Positions 22,756 through 34,481 of a stretch of 64,000 bases of DNA are shown here, piece by piece. This DNA is from Chinchilla lanigera (lineage: Eukaryota > Chordata > Mammalia > Rodentia > Chinchillidae), in NCBI RefSeq assembly GCF_000276665.1, contig NW_004955464.1, positions 11,663,532-11,727,531 on the forward strand, written 5' to 3'. The translations under genes were made by a program, and so were the position numbers. Within the stretch, counting starts at the first letter, position 1; every line of letters begins with the position of its first letter. The notes beneath the pieces are model-generated. The model was not told the origin of the DNA. It searched no databases and was given only the letters and a program-made list of their open reading frames with translations.

Positions 22756-23596
22756 GACAGTTTGCCTCATCTTATTTTCAGGATATTTATACTGGCACTT
22801 ATTTCTTCTCCAATCAGTGTGGAAACTAGAGCCATATGTGCTGTTTTTTGCATTCTCCACAACACTGACTTTTGTTCAGTCTTGGACAAGTACTAATGGC
22901 ACTCCCCCATTTGATTTAACATTTATTTATCGGTCATTCATATTTGATGAGCACCTTTTAAATACCAAATACAGTTTAAGAAAACTGGATAACACACCTA
23001 TAAAAAGGACAAATAAGGCCTGTAGTTTACATTCATTTTTTTTAACTTTTTATTCTGTAGTTTATATTCTTGTGGAAAAAACAAGCCAGTAAGACTGTTT
23101 CACATACTGGCAGTGCTATGAAATAAACTAATGTGACAGACTGGAGTGAAGACAATAGCTAAGTGATCAAGAGTGCCTTCTGCAGAGGTGATAGCTGATA
23201 CCCGAGCTGGGAAGAGAGCACTGGGTAAAGAATAGCGGGTGCTAAGGCCTTAAGGAGAGCTAAGTAGGCACACTTGTTCCTCTTTCTGGGCACAGAAAGT
23301 TCACTCTCTGCCCTTGGGCCCACAGTTCAGGCAAGACACTCAGATGAATAATTATAGTACACAGTAAAACAGTACCATCTCAGAAGAGAGTCAAGGGTTA
23401 CAGAACCCTACAGAGTATTGTGAAGCCTGCAAAGCTTGCCAGACCATGGTACCTGCTCTGGAAGTGGTTATGATATTAAAGGGAATAGCAAGTAGGCAGT
23501 GTTAAAGTCTCAAAAGATAGCTGTTTAATGCAATAATACAGGAGCACCTGTGAGTTCAGAGCTGGCCTTGTAATATATGCACATAACAATGATCAC

Positions 23597-23748
23597 TGCC
23601 GGATGCGGTGCCGCAGGCCTGTAATCCCATCACTCAGGAGGCTGAGGCAGGAGGATCACTGCGAGTTCAAGACCAACGTGGGCTACAAGACCAAAGTGAG
23701 CTCAAGGCCAGCCTGAACTGCATAGCGAGGCCCTGTCTCAAAAAGACC
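23597..23748 (+). mobile_element. B1-like SINE, long form
   Basis: gccggatgcggtgccgcagg, gcaggaggatcactgcgagt, doubled centre (ctcaaggccagcctgaactg) and cgaggccctgtctcaaaaag. Retains several CpGs, suggesting a fairly young copy. Confidence 0.9.
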
Positions 23749-25536
23749 AAACAATGATCACTAACATTTTCTAGGGATTTACAATGTAGCTTACCCTGAG
23801 GTTGGCAGGAACTCGCAAGTTGGTAACATGCTACCACTATGTTTATACCCTCCTCTCCCTGGCTCCAAGAAGGGGGAAACCTAGTCACCTGTAAGCCTAA
23901 CTCCCAACAATGAATTTAGGTCTTAAGAAGTCCTGGGAGAGCCGTAGAACCTGCCCTGTGGAACATGTCTGCGAGTTTTCCTCCTGGTAATTAAAGAACG
24001 TGTGCATTCTGTTTCTTGTTCCTCCTGACTCTTTTTTGGTGGTGTGGGGTATGGGGGCGGAGGGCATTTGTGTGTGTGTGCACATGTGCACACTCTGTGC
24101 TTTATTCTTAGGGAGCACTTTGGTCTTATCATTTCTCTTAATATGGCAGCTTGATGGCAGCATTTTTATTGCTGTCCCGCTAAATGAAAGACTTGGAGCA
24201 TGGAAGGGGAAAAGATGATGTGAAGGTTGCTGCCTTTGTCAGGAGCCACGCCTGAAACAAGCGACTATTCATGCTCCGGGCTTAATGCTACGATTGGTAG
24301 TGTCCAGTGACTAAGCTCATTTCTCACAGCCATTCAAACGATTACTTCCGAGTTCTTCAAACCTCAGGAACTGGTATAAGAAAAACTGGTTCATCAAACT
24401 TAAGAAATTGTTCAATCACAAGCTTTCAAATTGTGCTTCAGGAAATTTCATAAGTTCCTTAGCGGTAGAGACCCTGAGAATCTAGTCCTTACTCTCAATC
24501 CAACCAGAGAACCAGTGTTTTATTTACTAGGCTTCCCATAAACTGTCATTTGAAGAAAGAATTTCCATGAAAGACTGAACACTAGTCTAGTCTAACCTTG
24601 AACCACCCTAGTAGCCCTCTCTACAGCATACCCAAGCCATTGAGCAATTTGGAAATTTCCAAGGACCTGAAGAGATCTAACCTGACTTCCACCATGCTGA
24701 GATAGTTGTGACAGCAAGTTCTTCCCCGCTCCGGGCTAAAATCTAAACTACTCTCACTACCCTCACTGGAATCCTGCCTGCCGTAACTGTGGCCTTCTAG
24801 AAGTCTTGACTTTTCTACCTAACAATGTCTTCTGCTTACGCGTAATGTGTAAAGATGCCTGGGAGTCTTCAGAAGATTAAACAGCCCTCTACTTCCATCT
24901 GAGACTCAAAACCCCAGTTCCTAACTCTGGGCCTGGACACACTCTAGCTCACCAGTGTCTGCCTCACATTTGGAACCTAGAGTTGAGCCCAAGATAGCTT
25001 TGTAGCGTGACCAGAGTGGATTCAGGTTGGTAGCCCCTTTTGTGTTATGACCCACCTGGAAGACATTTCATCACTTTGCCACTCTGTAAAATCATCTCAC
25101 TGCTTTCCCACCCTCATCCACACTCCACCCTTAGCTGTCTCCTCATGACCTGCTGTCAAACATGACTTTTTGTGCCTGAAACTTCAGGCTTTTGGACCTC
25201 TGCACAGATACCCTCTTTTCCCTGCCAACAGATACAGTACCCACTTCTCCTTGGTCCTTTTCTACATCTGCATGGTAATAGTTATGAGAAAGTGGTGTCC
25301 TCTCAAGCTCTTCACTTACCCAATAAAATCTTTGCCATACAATAAAATCGTTTCATACAGTAAACATTACCACTGGGCCATGCTTGACCAATGATCCACT
25401 GGGACCCCAGATCATTTGTGTTTTTCCTACATTTATGATGTAGCATGCATACCCACCTTGGAGCCTCATCTTCAGCCAACATGCATTCCCCCATTTGACC
25501 TTGTCTCTGGTCAGATCAAAGATAGTGGACACATCT

Positions 25537-25748
25537 TTTTTTTTTTTTTTTTTTTTTCTTTTTGTTGATTTTGTGGGGGAGGTTTTTTGTGTTTGTATGT
25601 TTGTTTTTGAAACAGAGTCTCTCTATGCAGTTCAAATTGGCCTTGAGCTCACTCTGTAGCCAAGGCTGGCCTCAAACTCTCAGTGATCCTCCTGCCTCAC
25701 CTTCCCATGTGCTGGGATGACAAGCGTGTACCACCACACTCGGTAATA
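25537..25748 (-). mobile_element. B1-like SINE, long form
   Basis: T-rich 70-bp head, gaaacagagtctctctatgc, doubled centre, gtgctgggatgacaagcgtg, ccaccacactcgg. Confidence 0.88.
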
Positions 25749-25879
25749 GCAGGCACATTTCACATGACACTGATTTTTCAGAGGAAGAAGAGGTTTTTTT
25801 ACTGAGTGTCACTTGCTGCATGACTCCCAGCATGCTCTCTGATATGTTTGCTTCCACTACCTAAATTTCTTTCATCTGA

Positions 25880-26062
25880 TCTTTGCAACAGTACCATAAG
25901 GATAATATTATTCCTATCTTACAGATAAGGGCACTGGGGAGACAGCATCTTAGATGTTCAGTCAGGTCTAAATTAGAATTCCAGCTCTGCCTCTTATTAG
26001 CTATCTGACTGTAAACAAGTTACTCAATCTGAGCCTTTGTGTTCTCACCTGTAAATAAATAG
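25880..26062. mobile_element. MIR-like sequence
   Basis: A reverse MIR-like core (ttattcctatcttacagata, 25905-25930) is followed by a forward MIR-like block (ctgcctcttattagctatct ... gtaaacaagttactcaatct). Either two old MIR copies or one rearranged copy. Confidence 0.5.
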
Positions 26063-26068
26063 TCTTAC

Positions 26069-26241
26069 TGCCAGGCATGGTGGTTCATGCCTGTAATCTG
26101 TGCACTTGGGAGACTGAGGCAGAAGAATTGTTGTGAGTTTGAGACCAACCTGGGCTATAAAGTGAGCTCAAGGCCAACCTGAACTGCATAGTGAGACCCT
26201 GTCTCAAAAGACAGACAGATAAATAAATAAATAAATAAAAT
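26069..26241 (+). mobile_element. B1-like SINE, long form with AAAT tail
   Basis: gccaggcatggtggttcatg, doubled centre (ctcaaggccaacctgaactg), agtgagaccctgtctcaaaa and (AAAT)n tail at 26219-26241. Confidence 0.92.
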
Positions 26242-26616
26242 AGTCCTACCTCCCAAGTGAATATAGGAGATGATTTAGTGTACCTTGGGTGCCTAGCACT
26301 GCACTTCATGCATAATAAAAGTATAGAATAATAGCTATTAGAGTAAGAACTTGACCTTTTCAAGGTATACTTCTCTATAGAAGAGGTGAGACCTGCTTCT
26401 GGAACATAAATCCTCTGCTTCTAGAAGATAGACCTGCTTCTGGAGCACATTTCTGTTGTGTTACTGTCCTGCACCATGTTGCGATTTTCAGAAATTGTCT
26501 TCCAGAAATATCTAGAAGCTTGAGGAAGGACCATTGTGCCAAACTAGGAGGCAGATGTTGAGAATCTGGAATTTTGAGGCTGCATTCAGAAGCTGGAAGG
26601 AAGGGAAGGCTGGATT

Positions 26617-26782
26617 TTTTTTTTTTTTTTTTTTTTTTGTCTTTTTGAGACAGGGTCTGGCTATGCAGTTCAGGCTGGCCTTGAGCTCACTTTGTAGCCC
26701 AGGCTGGTCTCAAACTTGCAATGATCCTCCTGCCTCAGCCTCTCCAGTGCTGGTATTACAGGTGTGCGCCACCATGCCCAGT
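26617..26782 (-). mobile_element. B1-like SINE with 14-bp perfect target-site duplication
   Basis: T22, gagacagggtctggctatgc, doubled centre, ttacaggtgtgcgccaccat. Direct repeats gggaaggctggatt lie at 26603-26616 and 26783-26796. Confidence 0.95.
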
Positions 26783-27139
26783 GGGAAGGCTGGATTAAAC
26801 CCAAGCCAGATCATACAGGGTGGAGTAAGGACCATTTATCAATCATTAATCACTGGGAAGCTGGGCCTAGTGCCAACACCTGGGCAAGGCAATGTGAGGT
26901 AACGTGGGCATGGGAGGTTAGGAGGGCAGGGCAGATAGAGCCTGTGAGCTGACATCTGGATCAGGAGCCCGGTAACAGCTAGAGTTGGAGGCCAGGATAC
27001 ATGTCTGTGGCATTATTTGTGAATGGCTTCTCTGAGATAAAGTTATTTCTGGTAACAAATCTCTGGTAACAAATCCCTGTCAACTCATTAGCCATACTGT
27101 TACAGTTTAAAGAGATGAAATTCATCTAATCTTGTCATT

Positions 27140-27515
27140 TTTCTACTTGAATGGGCATCAGAAACACCTCAAGTGTTTGTCAAAGCTGTTGATTCTTGGG
27201 CCCACCACTTAGATAAAGAGTCTTTTGGCCAGGGGGCAGGGGTGTCTAGAAAACTATTTTTCTATTCACACATACGCAAACCTTTTCTTCATTCTTTAAC
27301 TATCTAGGTAATTCTCTTTTTGGTTTTTCTTTTTTGAGACAGGATCTCACTATGCAGTTCAGACTGGCCTTGAACTTAGCCCAGGCTGGCCTTGAATTCA
27401 TGGCAATCCTCCTACCTCTACCTCGCAAGTACTGGGATTACAGGCATGTGCCACCACGCCTATAGGTAATTCTACGATGTAGGTAATTCTGAGTCTCAGC
27501 CTTTTGGAGAACTGC
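27140..27515 (+). mobile_element. MER5-type hAT relic, interrupted by a SINE
   Basis: gggcatcagaaacacctcaa, gattcttgggcccaccactt and gagtcttttggccagggggc follow the MER5 order. The far end (ttttggagaactgctac) lies after the SINE at 27318-27463. Confidence 0.6.
27318..27463 (-). mobile_element. B1-like SINE
   Basis: tttttgagacaggatctcac, cttgaacttagcccaggctg, gtactgggattacaggcatg, ccaccacgcct. Flanked by taggtaattct direct repeats (about 27307-27317 and 27464-27474). Confidence 0.9.
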
Positions 27516-27578
27516 TACAACAAATTAGTGATTATATTTTCACTTCACAGCTAAGGAAAAAGACTAAATCAGATGAAG

Positions 27579-27748
27579 CAGCTGGGCATGGTGGCGCACT
27601 CCTGTAATCCCAGCACTCGGGAGGCTGAGGCAGTAGGATCAATGCAAGTTCAAGACTGACCTGGGCTGCAAAGTGAGCTCAAGGCCAGCCTGAACTAACT
27701 GCACAGTGAGACCCTGTCTCAAAAAGACAAAAAAAGTTAAAAATTTTA
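27579..27748 (+). mobile_element. B1-like SINE, long form with target-site duplication
   Basis: agctgggcatggtggcgcac, gcactcgggaggctgaggca, doubled centre, gtgagaccctgtctcaaaaa. Flanked by taaatcagatgaag (about 27564-27577 and 27756-27769). Confidence 0.92.
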
Positions 27749-28934
27749 AAAAAATAAATCAGATGAAGTGACTCCCTCAAAGTCATGCAGGATGTTGATA
27801 GCAACATTCCTTCTATCTTTTAGTTCTGATCTTCCTTGCACTTTTATCCCAAGCAATTCAACTGGGAAACATCTGAAAAAAAAAGAAGAAGAATTTGATC
27901 ATTTTCTGCCTTTGGGGAAGGTTTCTGGAATAAACTAGCCGTTCCTGCATGTCTTGGGTAAAGATCTTAGTGAGGCACAAGAGGAAAGCAGAGACCTTTC
28001 CAGACACTCAGCATGCAGATATTTTTTTTATTGGATTTTAAAAGCTGAGAATTTCCCAGTCTCATGACCCCTCAAGCCAAATGCTGGATTCTCTGTGTCA
28101 CTGGATTATCTGGGCTGGGCCCTGCGGCTGCACAGAGAATAGTGCATTGCCTGTGCAGGCTGTAGCTCTCCATCGATCCTGCATGTGTGTTCTCGCCTGT
28201 GGTGAGCAAGCAAAGGGGGATGATATATGGAGAGCCAGACAGGCAGCGGGGGATGGGGGTCGGGGATTGATGGGAACTCAGCTGCCGAGCTCGTTGGGAG
28301 ACTCACACCCCACTGGAGCTGGGATTGATTGGCTGGAACTTTCTTGTCCTTCTCAGTTTGTCTCAGAGCCAGCAGCCTGCACTGTGTCCTCTGGGTGGCC
28401 CTGTGGAGAGGGAATTGCACTTGAGGTCAGTAAAACTCTGGATCTCTCAGTGGTGGTCAGCCTTGGGCCTTCTTTCCACACAGAAAGCAACTCTCCACTC
28501 TAGAGAACGGGAAACTCAGACAGCCTTCTGTTTGCTGAACGCTTTTCTTGCTTTCTATTCTTGGCCTCACTCCTACCTATATCTCATGTTCTACCCTTAC
28601 CCCACACTCAGTGTCTTTCTCCCTCATTCTGCCATCTATAGGATGTGTGGAACATGACTTGCCCCAACAGAGTTTGTAAGGTTATCATAAAGAGGGGCTG
28701 AGAGATCTAGGTGGTGTCAAAGTTACTGAGGACAGTGCCAGTTACTGATGATTGTCCAGTATATGAAATGCCATTAATTATTTTGACATGGATACAGGCA
28801 CAAATTCCTACTCTATTATCCACTTTTCCTGGAGAACAATTCGGAAAATGCCTAGTGCCCTTTCCAACTGATTTGTTCTTTTGCTAATTTACTGGAGTGT
28901 CATATGAGATAGCTCTTGAACAGTGTAGTTGCTA

Positions 28935-29130
28935 AGCACTCAGGCGGTGTGGGGCAGAAAGGTAGGCCCTCTGACTGTTGTTAGGAAGCCTAGCTTTGAG
29001 TCCCAGCTCTATCATTTCAGAGTCTACTTGTTAGCCAAGTCATTTCTCCTTTTGGAGTCAATATTCATCTCCCTGGGTTGTAGAAAGACTCAAAAATGAA
29101 GAGAGTAAGGAAAGTACTTCATAATCCAAA
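28935..29130 (+). mobile_element. MIR SINE
   Basis: gctttgagtcccagctctat, ttgttagccaagtcatttct, ccttttggagtcaatattca, then gagagtaaggaaagtacttc. Confidence 0.65.
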
Positions 29131-30109
29131 AAGCTCCTTACAGTTGTCAGTTGTTGCTACAGAGTTGCATGGGGGGAGATAAAATTTTTAAAATTTCACT
29201 TGTAAGGGTTCACAGTGCAAAGGGGAAAACAAAACATCCATAGGATTAACCAAGGAGCACACCTGCAAAGCACTGGGAACACTTTGTGTGAAGGACTCCC
29301 GCTGAGGAGGGCTGATGCCAGGTAGCTGGGGTCATTTGAGAAGACTAAGGGAAGAACTGAGCACATTCTTGGACCATTCAGCCTTGGGCAAAATGTAGCA
29401 TCCCCAGCTGCTTCTTGAAAAACCTCCAATGCTGCCGGAGGACAAGCTGGATAACAACTGCAGGGAGTCATGTGTTACTCCCCGCAGTCATGAGTACTTG
29501 TGTGGAATCCAGATTCCATGGGACACAGTGTGATTCTTTAGCAAGAAGTGAACCCCACCCACTGCCTGAATGTTTGTACGTCAACTGCAGCAGACACAAC
29601 TTTCCCATTTCCCAGAAATGAAGCCAGAATGGGACCCAGAAAAAACTGCAGGGCAGAATTTGAACCTCATCCTGAAACGTCCAGTCCTTGCTTCCCACCT
29701 GGTGGAACTGTCTCTGTTTCCTGCTTCTCCATCCTTCACAATGAAGAGAAGATAACTTGAAAGCTCTAGAAAAATAAATCTCCATCCCTCCCCCGATTCC
29801 AAGCTTGCTGAGAGGAAGAGATGAGAATTCTCATGTGCAGCTCAAGCACAAGTGTAGAAAGTTCACTGAAGGTTTTTATAATGATTTAGCTTTGGGCCAA
29901 TCTCCTGCTCTCCCTGTGCCCAAGTTTCCCCATGTACTTCAAGGAGATTAGACTAAGTTATTTCCAAAAACCTTCCTTCCAAGACCCACCCTGTCCCTGA
30001 CCTGTTGCTCACCAAAGCTCCTCTTTCCCCTCAGTCTTCTGAGCTACACCCTAAACTAATGGAAGGTCCTTAGGAGACTGAGGCCTTCGTTATCACCCAC
30101 AAGGCATGA

Positions 30110-30205
30110 ACAAAGCTCCTCCTGGCCCAAACACGGTACCTAACACCTGATAGACCCTCAGTAAATATTTGTCAAATGAATGTACGAATGAATGAACAAA
30201 GGAAA
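30110..30205 (+). mobile_element. L2 LINE 3' end
   Basis: ggtacctaacacctgataga, ccctcagtaaatatttgtca and aatgaatgtacgaatgaatg match the L2 3' terminus. Confidence 0.75.
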
Positions 30206-31084
30206 GGGATGTGTAATTTGTACCACACCATGCTGTCTCTCTAAGATATTAAAATCATACTAATCTACTGTTATTACTACAAGATTGCACTCCAGACCTC
30301 TGGGGATTGTTAGGACCTCCACCCCCACCCCTGCTGGTGACTTCCCGGTAGGTGTCACTGCACGCACTTGGAGAGAGGAAGAAAGACAGTGCCGTGGGGA
30401 CCAGCGCAGGTGCTGCAGGCACTCTGTCCTAGAGGCTAACACTGAGAGACACAGTAGCACAGGAAGGGGTAGGTTTAGGCAGAACTTTCTGTTCAGGCTT
30501 CACGGTGAGTCTCGTGGAAGGCTAAGCCCAGGACAGCAGTGAAACCCACTCCCCAAGTATCACCTCCACTCTTGGAGTGCCCCCTCTAATGGTTGGAGGG
30601 AACAATGTCAACCAGGGCCATGTTGAAGGTCCAGTCTGAGGCCCTGTGAAATGGCCTTGAGGGACTTATTTGGGACACCAGGCACTTATAAGGGATACCA
30701 GGCTTCTACCACAGTCTCAGAAATCTCCTTCCCAAGATGGAAGAGACTAACCCTGGAGAAGTGTGGGCAATACCTCCAAGTCAAGAAGGGAGCTGGGAGG
30801 CAGGGGGAGCCTGGGGCAGAGAACATGGGAGTCTAATGTTCTCAGAGGCGTGCGGGCCTCCTATGGTTAAGAGAAAGTGAGCCTACGAAACACCATGTCA
30901 CAGGGGCCAGTGCCACTTCTGCCTGCATACCTTCCTCCCGAGAAGGATCAAAACCACTGAAGCTGTGGCTTCGTGTTGTCCTGGGTCTCAGCTGCTGCCC
31001 TTCAGAACCTTACAATAAGCTCAGTCCCTATTCTACACCAATACCCCTGAAACAGATTAGTCACCACCTTCCGCTGTTTACAAG

Positions 31085-31190
31085 GACTGTCACATTCAAT
31101 GTTCATGGCCCTTCTGTGGAGCAGGTGTTGTTTCTAACGAGAAGGGGAAATAGGCTCAGAAAGAATGGGTACCTTGCCCAAAGTCTCAGC
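31085..31190 (-). mobile_element. MIR-like fragment
   Basis: cattcaatgttcatggccct, aaggggaaataggctcagaa and gggtaccttgcccaaagtc resemble the reverse MIR core. Confidence 0.45.
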
Positions 31191-32289
31191 AAATTTTCAC
31201 ACACATCCTTGCCCGCCTTGTCTTACCTTATCCTATTCTCTTGAGCCTTGTCTTCTTCACACTGAAAGAAGCCTCACCTCAGTTCCTCTTACCACCAGGC
31301 CTTCTCCTCAGTGGGCTGGGGTGGAAGATCTTGGGTGGGAGCTCCTGCCTGCTAGGCAGGGCCAGGCAAAAGCTGAAGCAGAAGCTCTTTCTGGATGAGC
31401 GTGAGGAAAGCAGACTATGGTAGCTATAGTAGATGCCTGGGGAGGTGAGCTGGGATTCAGCAGCTTATTCTGGGAGGAGTGAAGGTATGGGGAACCTTTC
31501 CTGGCATGGGAGAGATTGAGGAGTCCCCAGAGAGAGGCCACTCGGGATCCATGGAGTCACTTGATACAGGCCCAGAGGAGAAGAGCTGGAAGCTGGTTCT
31601 GATAAGTTAGCTGGTATGGCTAGAAGATGCTTTTGTGGTTCAGTGCAGAAACTGAGGTCCAGAAAGGGGCAGAGACTTGCCCAGAGACATGCCAGAGCCA
31701 GGGAAGGAGTTCGGCTTTCCTGGCCTTGGATACCACAGTGCTGCTACTTGAAACTCCCACAGGGAAGGCAAGTGCCTGGGCTGTACAGTGAAGTGGGGTA
31801 CTTACTCTCCTAGGTCCTCACTGACTCCCGCCCAGCTACAGAGACGAGCCTTGTTTGCGCCCTCTGAGCCATGTATCACACCCAGGGAACAGTCTGTCCT
31901 GTGTAGGCATGCAGTGCAGTAGGGTTATAGTGTGCCATCAGAGAGGGCAGGACTAACCCAAGGTCACACAGTAAATACATGGTAAAGGGAGCATTTGTTC
32001 TCCAAGGTCTGGGTCTTCAGCCCCAGCAGGGTCTCTTAGAAGAACACAAACTCTCTCACCCAGACTGAGAGCAACAGGAAGGTGTTTGAGGGGTCTGGGC
32101 TTTCTCTGGATCCCCTACCTTCTGCCTGCCTCCCACCCCACAGACACTGGGGATGTGCAGATGAGCTGAGAACTTCTGAAATTCCTTCTAAATGGATTAC
32201 CCATATCTCCCACAATACTCTTCTGTGTTTTCACTCCACTATACAAATTCCTACCCATCCTATAAAACCCAGCTCAGAGGCACAGAAAA

Positions 32290-32510
32290 TGACCACGTAC
32301 AAACCCACAGAGGAAGTCATGTTAAATTCCAAAGGCTCCCAGATCATGAACTCTAACCACAATGCAATATAAGAGAAAGTCAACAAGAAAAACATAAACC
32401 TCTCATAGGCTGAGAAACTGAAAACACACTTCTAAATCATCCAAGAGTCAGAGAGGAAATTACAATGAAATTTGTGAAAAATTTAGAAGTGAATGATGAT
32501 AAGGAAAGCG
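32290..32510 (+). mobile_element. L1 ORF2 fragment, old
   Basis: Similarity in order to an ORF2 stretch: tcatgaactctaaccacaat, gcaatataagagaaagtcaa, cttctaaatcatccaagagt, gagaggaaattacaatgaaa, tttagaagtgaatgatgata. Confidence 0.6.
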
Positions 32511-33062
32511 CACACAGTTTCTAAGTCATTTCCCCTGTGAAGCCGGCCCTGACCTCACTGCTGCTTATTCAGATCTCTCCACCCTCCTCCCGGCCCCGGG
32601 CCCAAGAGGCTGACCTCTGTGAGCTACAGCAACAGGTTCTTTGTCCTTGGCTTCTGGCTGGATTCAGCTAATGGGGACCCCTAGCCAAAGATGGGAGGAA
32701 GGCGGGGAAAAGCAGTCCTCCATATGACTGATGCAGACTGGGTACAGCCCTCTACCTTAGGCCACCACACCTGTAAGGAGTTCCTTCTGCAGCTCCCACT
32801 CCCACCTTCACTTACTGTGTGCCTTCAGCCTAGACTGCAAGCTACGCACTGCCCTTGCTAGCCTTTTGATGATACATTATCCTCATGGTTTCCCTGCACC
32901 TTGTTTATGCCTGTAAAAAGTGCCTTCATCAAACCCTCATCAAAATACCCAACTGTGGTATTTCATGAATTTCCTGCAGATAGCCCCGTTATTAGAAAGC
33001 GCTCGGCCATCAGTGCATAACCATGTTCTCCCTTCCAGATGACTGGGTTCTGACCCTGTGGG

Positions 33063-33102
<40 letters not shown>
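33063..33102. repeat. (GT)n-(GA)n compound microsatellite
   Basis: About 12 GT units followed directly by about 8 GA units. Confidence 0.97.
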
Positions 33103-34314
33103 TGCTGATCCATCAGCACATGATAAACTTCATCATCTAATCCCCCGATACTGATTGGAATAGTAAATTAAGCAAAGGAGTATACCTGACCTCCCTTCAT
33201 ATGCAAATGTTTCTTTATAGGGGATTCAAAGCGAACTAAGACTCAGATATAAAATGCAGAGAATTTAGACTGGAGCAAAATTAAGTGCTGGGCCAAAGAA
33301 TGGATCCTCAGCTCTACAAGCTAGAATTCTTAAGGGTCTACGTGTTCTCACGCCATCAGACAAGCAGATCCCGTTCCCAGGGGAGCCCATCAGGGCATCT
33401 GTGCCATGGCAAGTGCCCACCTGCAGCTTCCAGTGCTCTCCTACCCACACCTGTTCGCCTCCCAGCCCTCTCAAAGGGACTTCTGCAGCCCAGCTGTCTG
33501 CCTTGGCCCTGCAGCCTACACCGTGATTCTTCCCTCCCAGCCCAGACAGAGCTAGGCAACTTGTTGCTGGGCCTGGGCCACAGCTTGCACTGCATACCGG
33601 TGCGGGCTATCTGTCCCCGGGGAAGGACTCAGATAGAAAAGCAGGCAGAGCCAAACAAGTCTGGAAGGGTTTGGATTTGGTTCAAAGAAAAGGTTTCCAA
33701 GAGGTGAACAGCTGAGATAACGGTCTAGATGGCTGAAGTGGGGTGACTCTGGGTGAGGAGTGAGGACAACCGATCTAGCCAGAGCAAGGCCCTCCACCGC
33801 ATGGACGGGTGAAGTCTAGGATTTGAGCACTGCTAGGGGGTGGGGCAGTCCTCTCGGGGTGAGGGACTCTGCTCGTGATTCTCAAGCACTCATTCTCCCA
33901 TTTATTCGAGTGGGTTCTAGCTGAGAAGACGGGCACGGACAGGCATGTACAATTCGGTACTGAGTTCTGAGACCAGGGAGGCGCGGATGATTCCAGGAGG
34001 GCCAGGGCACCACTGTCTGCCTAGCGGCCTTCTGGTTTCTCCTCCAGACAAGCTGGGCTGGTCCCTGTTTCACACTGCAGAGTCTGGGCCTGCCTCTTTG
34101 ATTAAGCTCCAAGGAGACACCCGGAGGGCCGGCTGCTCCGTCAGTCCTGCACCCCACGGGAAGCAGGGAGCCCGATATGGACTTTCCGGAAAGGCGGGGT
34201 GTGGTGTCTGTGCAGCGGGGTGGGGGAGTCCCTTTCCCCGCCCTCCCGGCTCCGCGGCCTCGGCGTGGCGGGGCCCGGGGCGGAGCTGCCGTCCCCGGCG
34301 GGCAGGAGGGCGGC

Positions 34315-34414
34315 NNNNNNNNNNNNNNNNNNNNNNNNNNNNNNNNNNNNNNNNNNNNNNNNNNNNNNNNNNNNNNNNNNNNNNNNNNNNNNNNNNNNNN
34401 NNNNNNNNNNNNNN
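34315..34414. other. Assembly gap of 100 N
   Basis: Exactly 100 undetermined bases inside the CpG island. A length of exactly 100 is commonly a placeholder for unknown size, so the true missing length is not known. Confidence 0.99.
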
Positions 34415-34481
34415 GCGCCGCAGCGCGGGGACAAGACGGTGCGCCGCCGCCGGAGGACGCGAGCTTCCACCAGGCCACGCC
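34415..34481 (+). other. MOB3C: Probable MOB3C 5'UTR exon 1 (3' part)
   Basis: CpG-rich sequence ends at a strong donor, cacgcc|gtgagtgag (GT at 34482). It would splice to the acceptor at 37538. The 5' end lies in or before the gap. Inference from splice signals and position only. Confidence 0.5.

Larger units (their letters stand above)
19751..28000. other. Intergenic ATPAF1-MOB3C, SINE-rich part
   Basis: No exon is recognised. It holds about nine B1-like SINEs, three ID SINEs, L2 and MIR pieces and two MER5-type relics, listed separately. The stretch 23750-25530 has no repeat I can name apart from a short GT tract near 24070. Confidence 0.7.
28001..34150. other. Intergenic ATPAF1-MOB3C, repeat-poor part
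   Basis: No SINE of the B1 or ID type is seen here, and no exon is recognised. Open frames up to 140 codons lack splice context or known similarity. Old pieces are MIR (28935-29130), L2 (30110-30205), MIR-like (31085-31190), an L1 scrap (32290-32510) and a microsatellite (33063-33102). The low repeat load near the MOB3C promoter could reflect regulatory constraint (inference). Confidence 0.6.

Noticed and set aside
28081..28503. 140-codon open frame with overlapping frames on both strands
   Set aside because: No recognised domain, no splice signals consistent with an exon, and competing frames in the same GC-rich stretch suggest chance.
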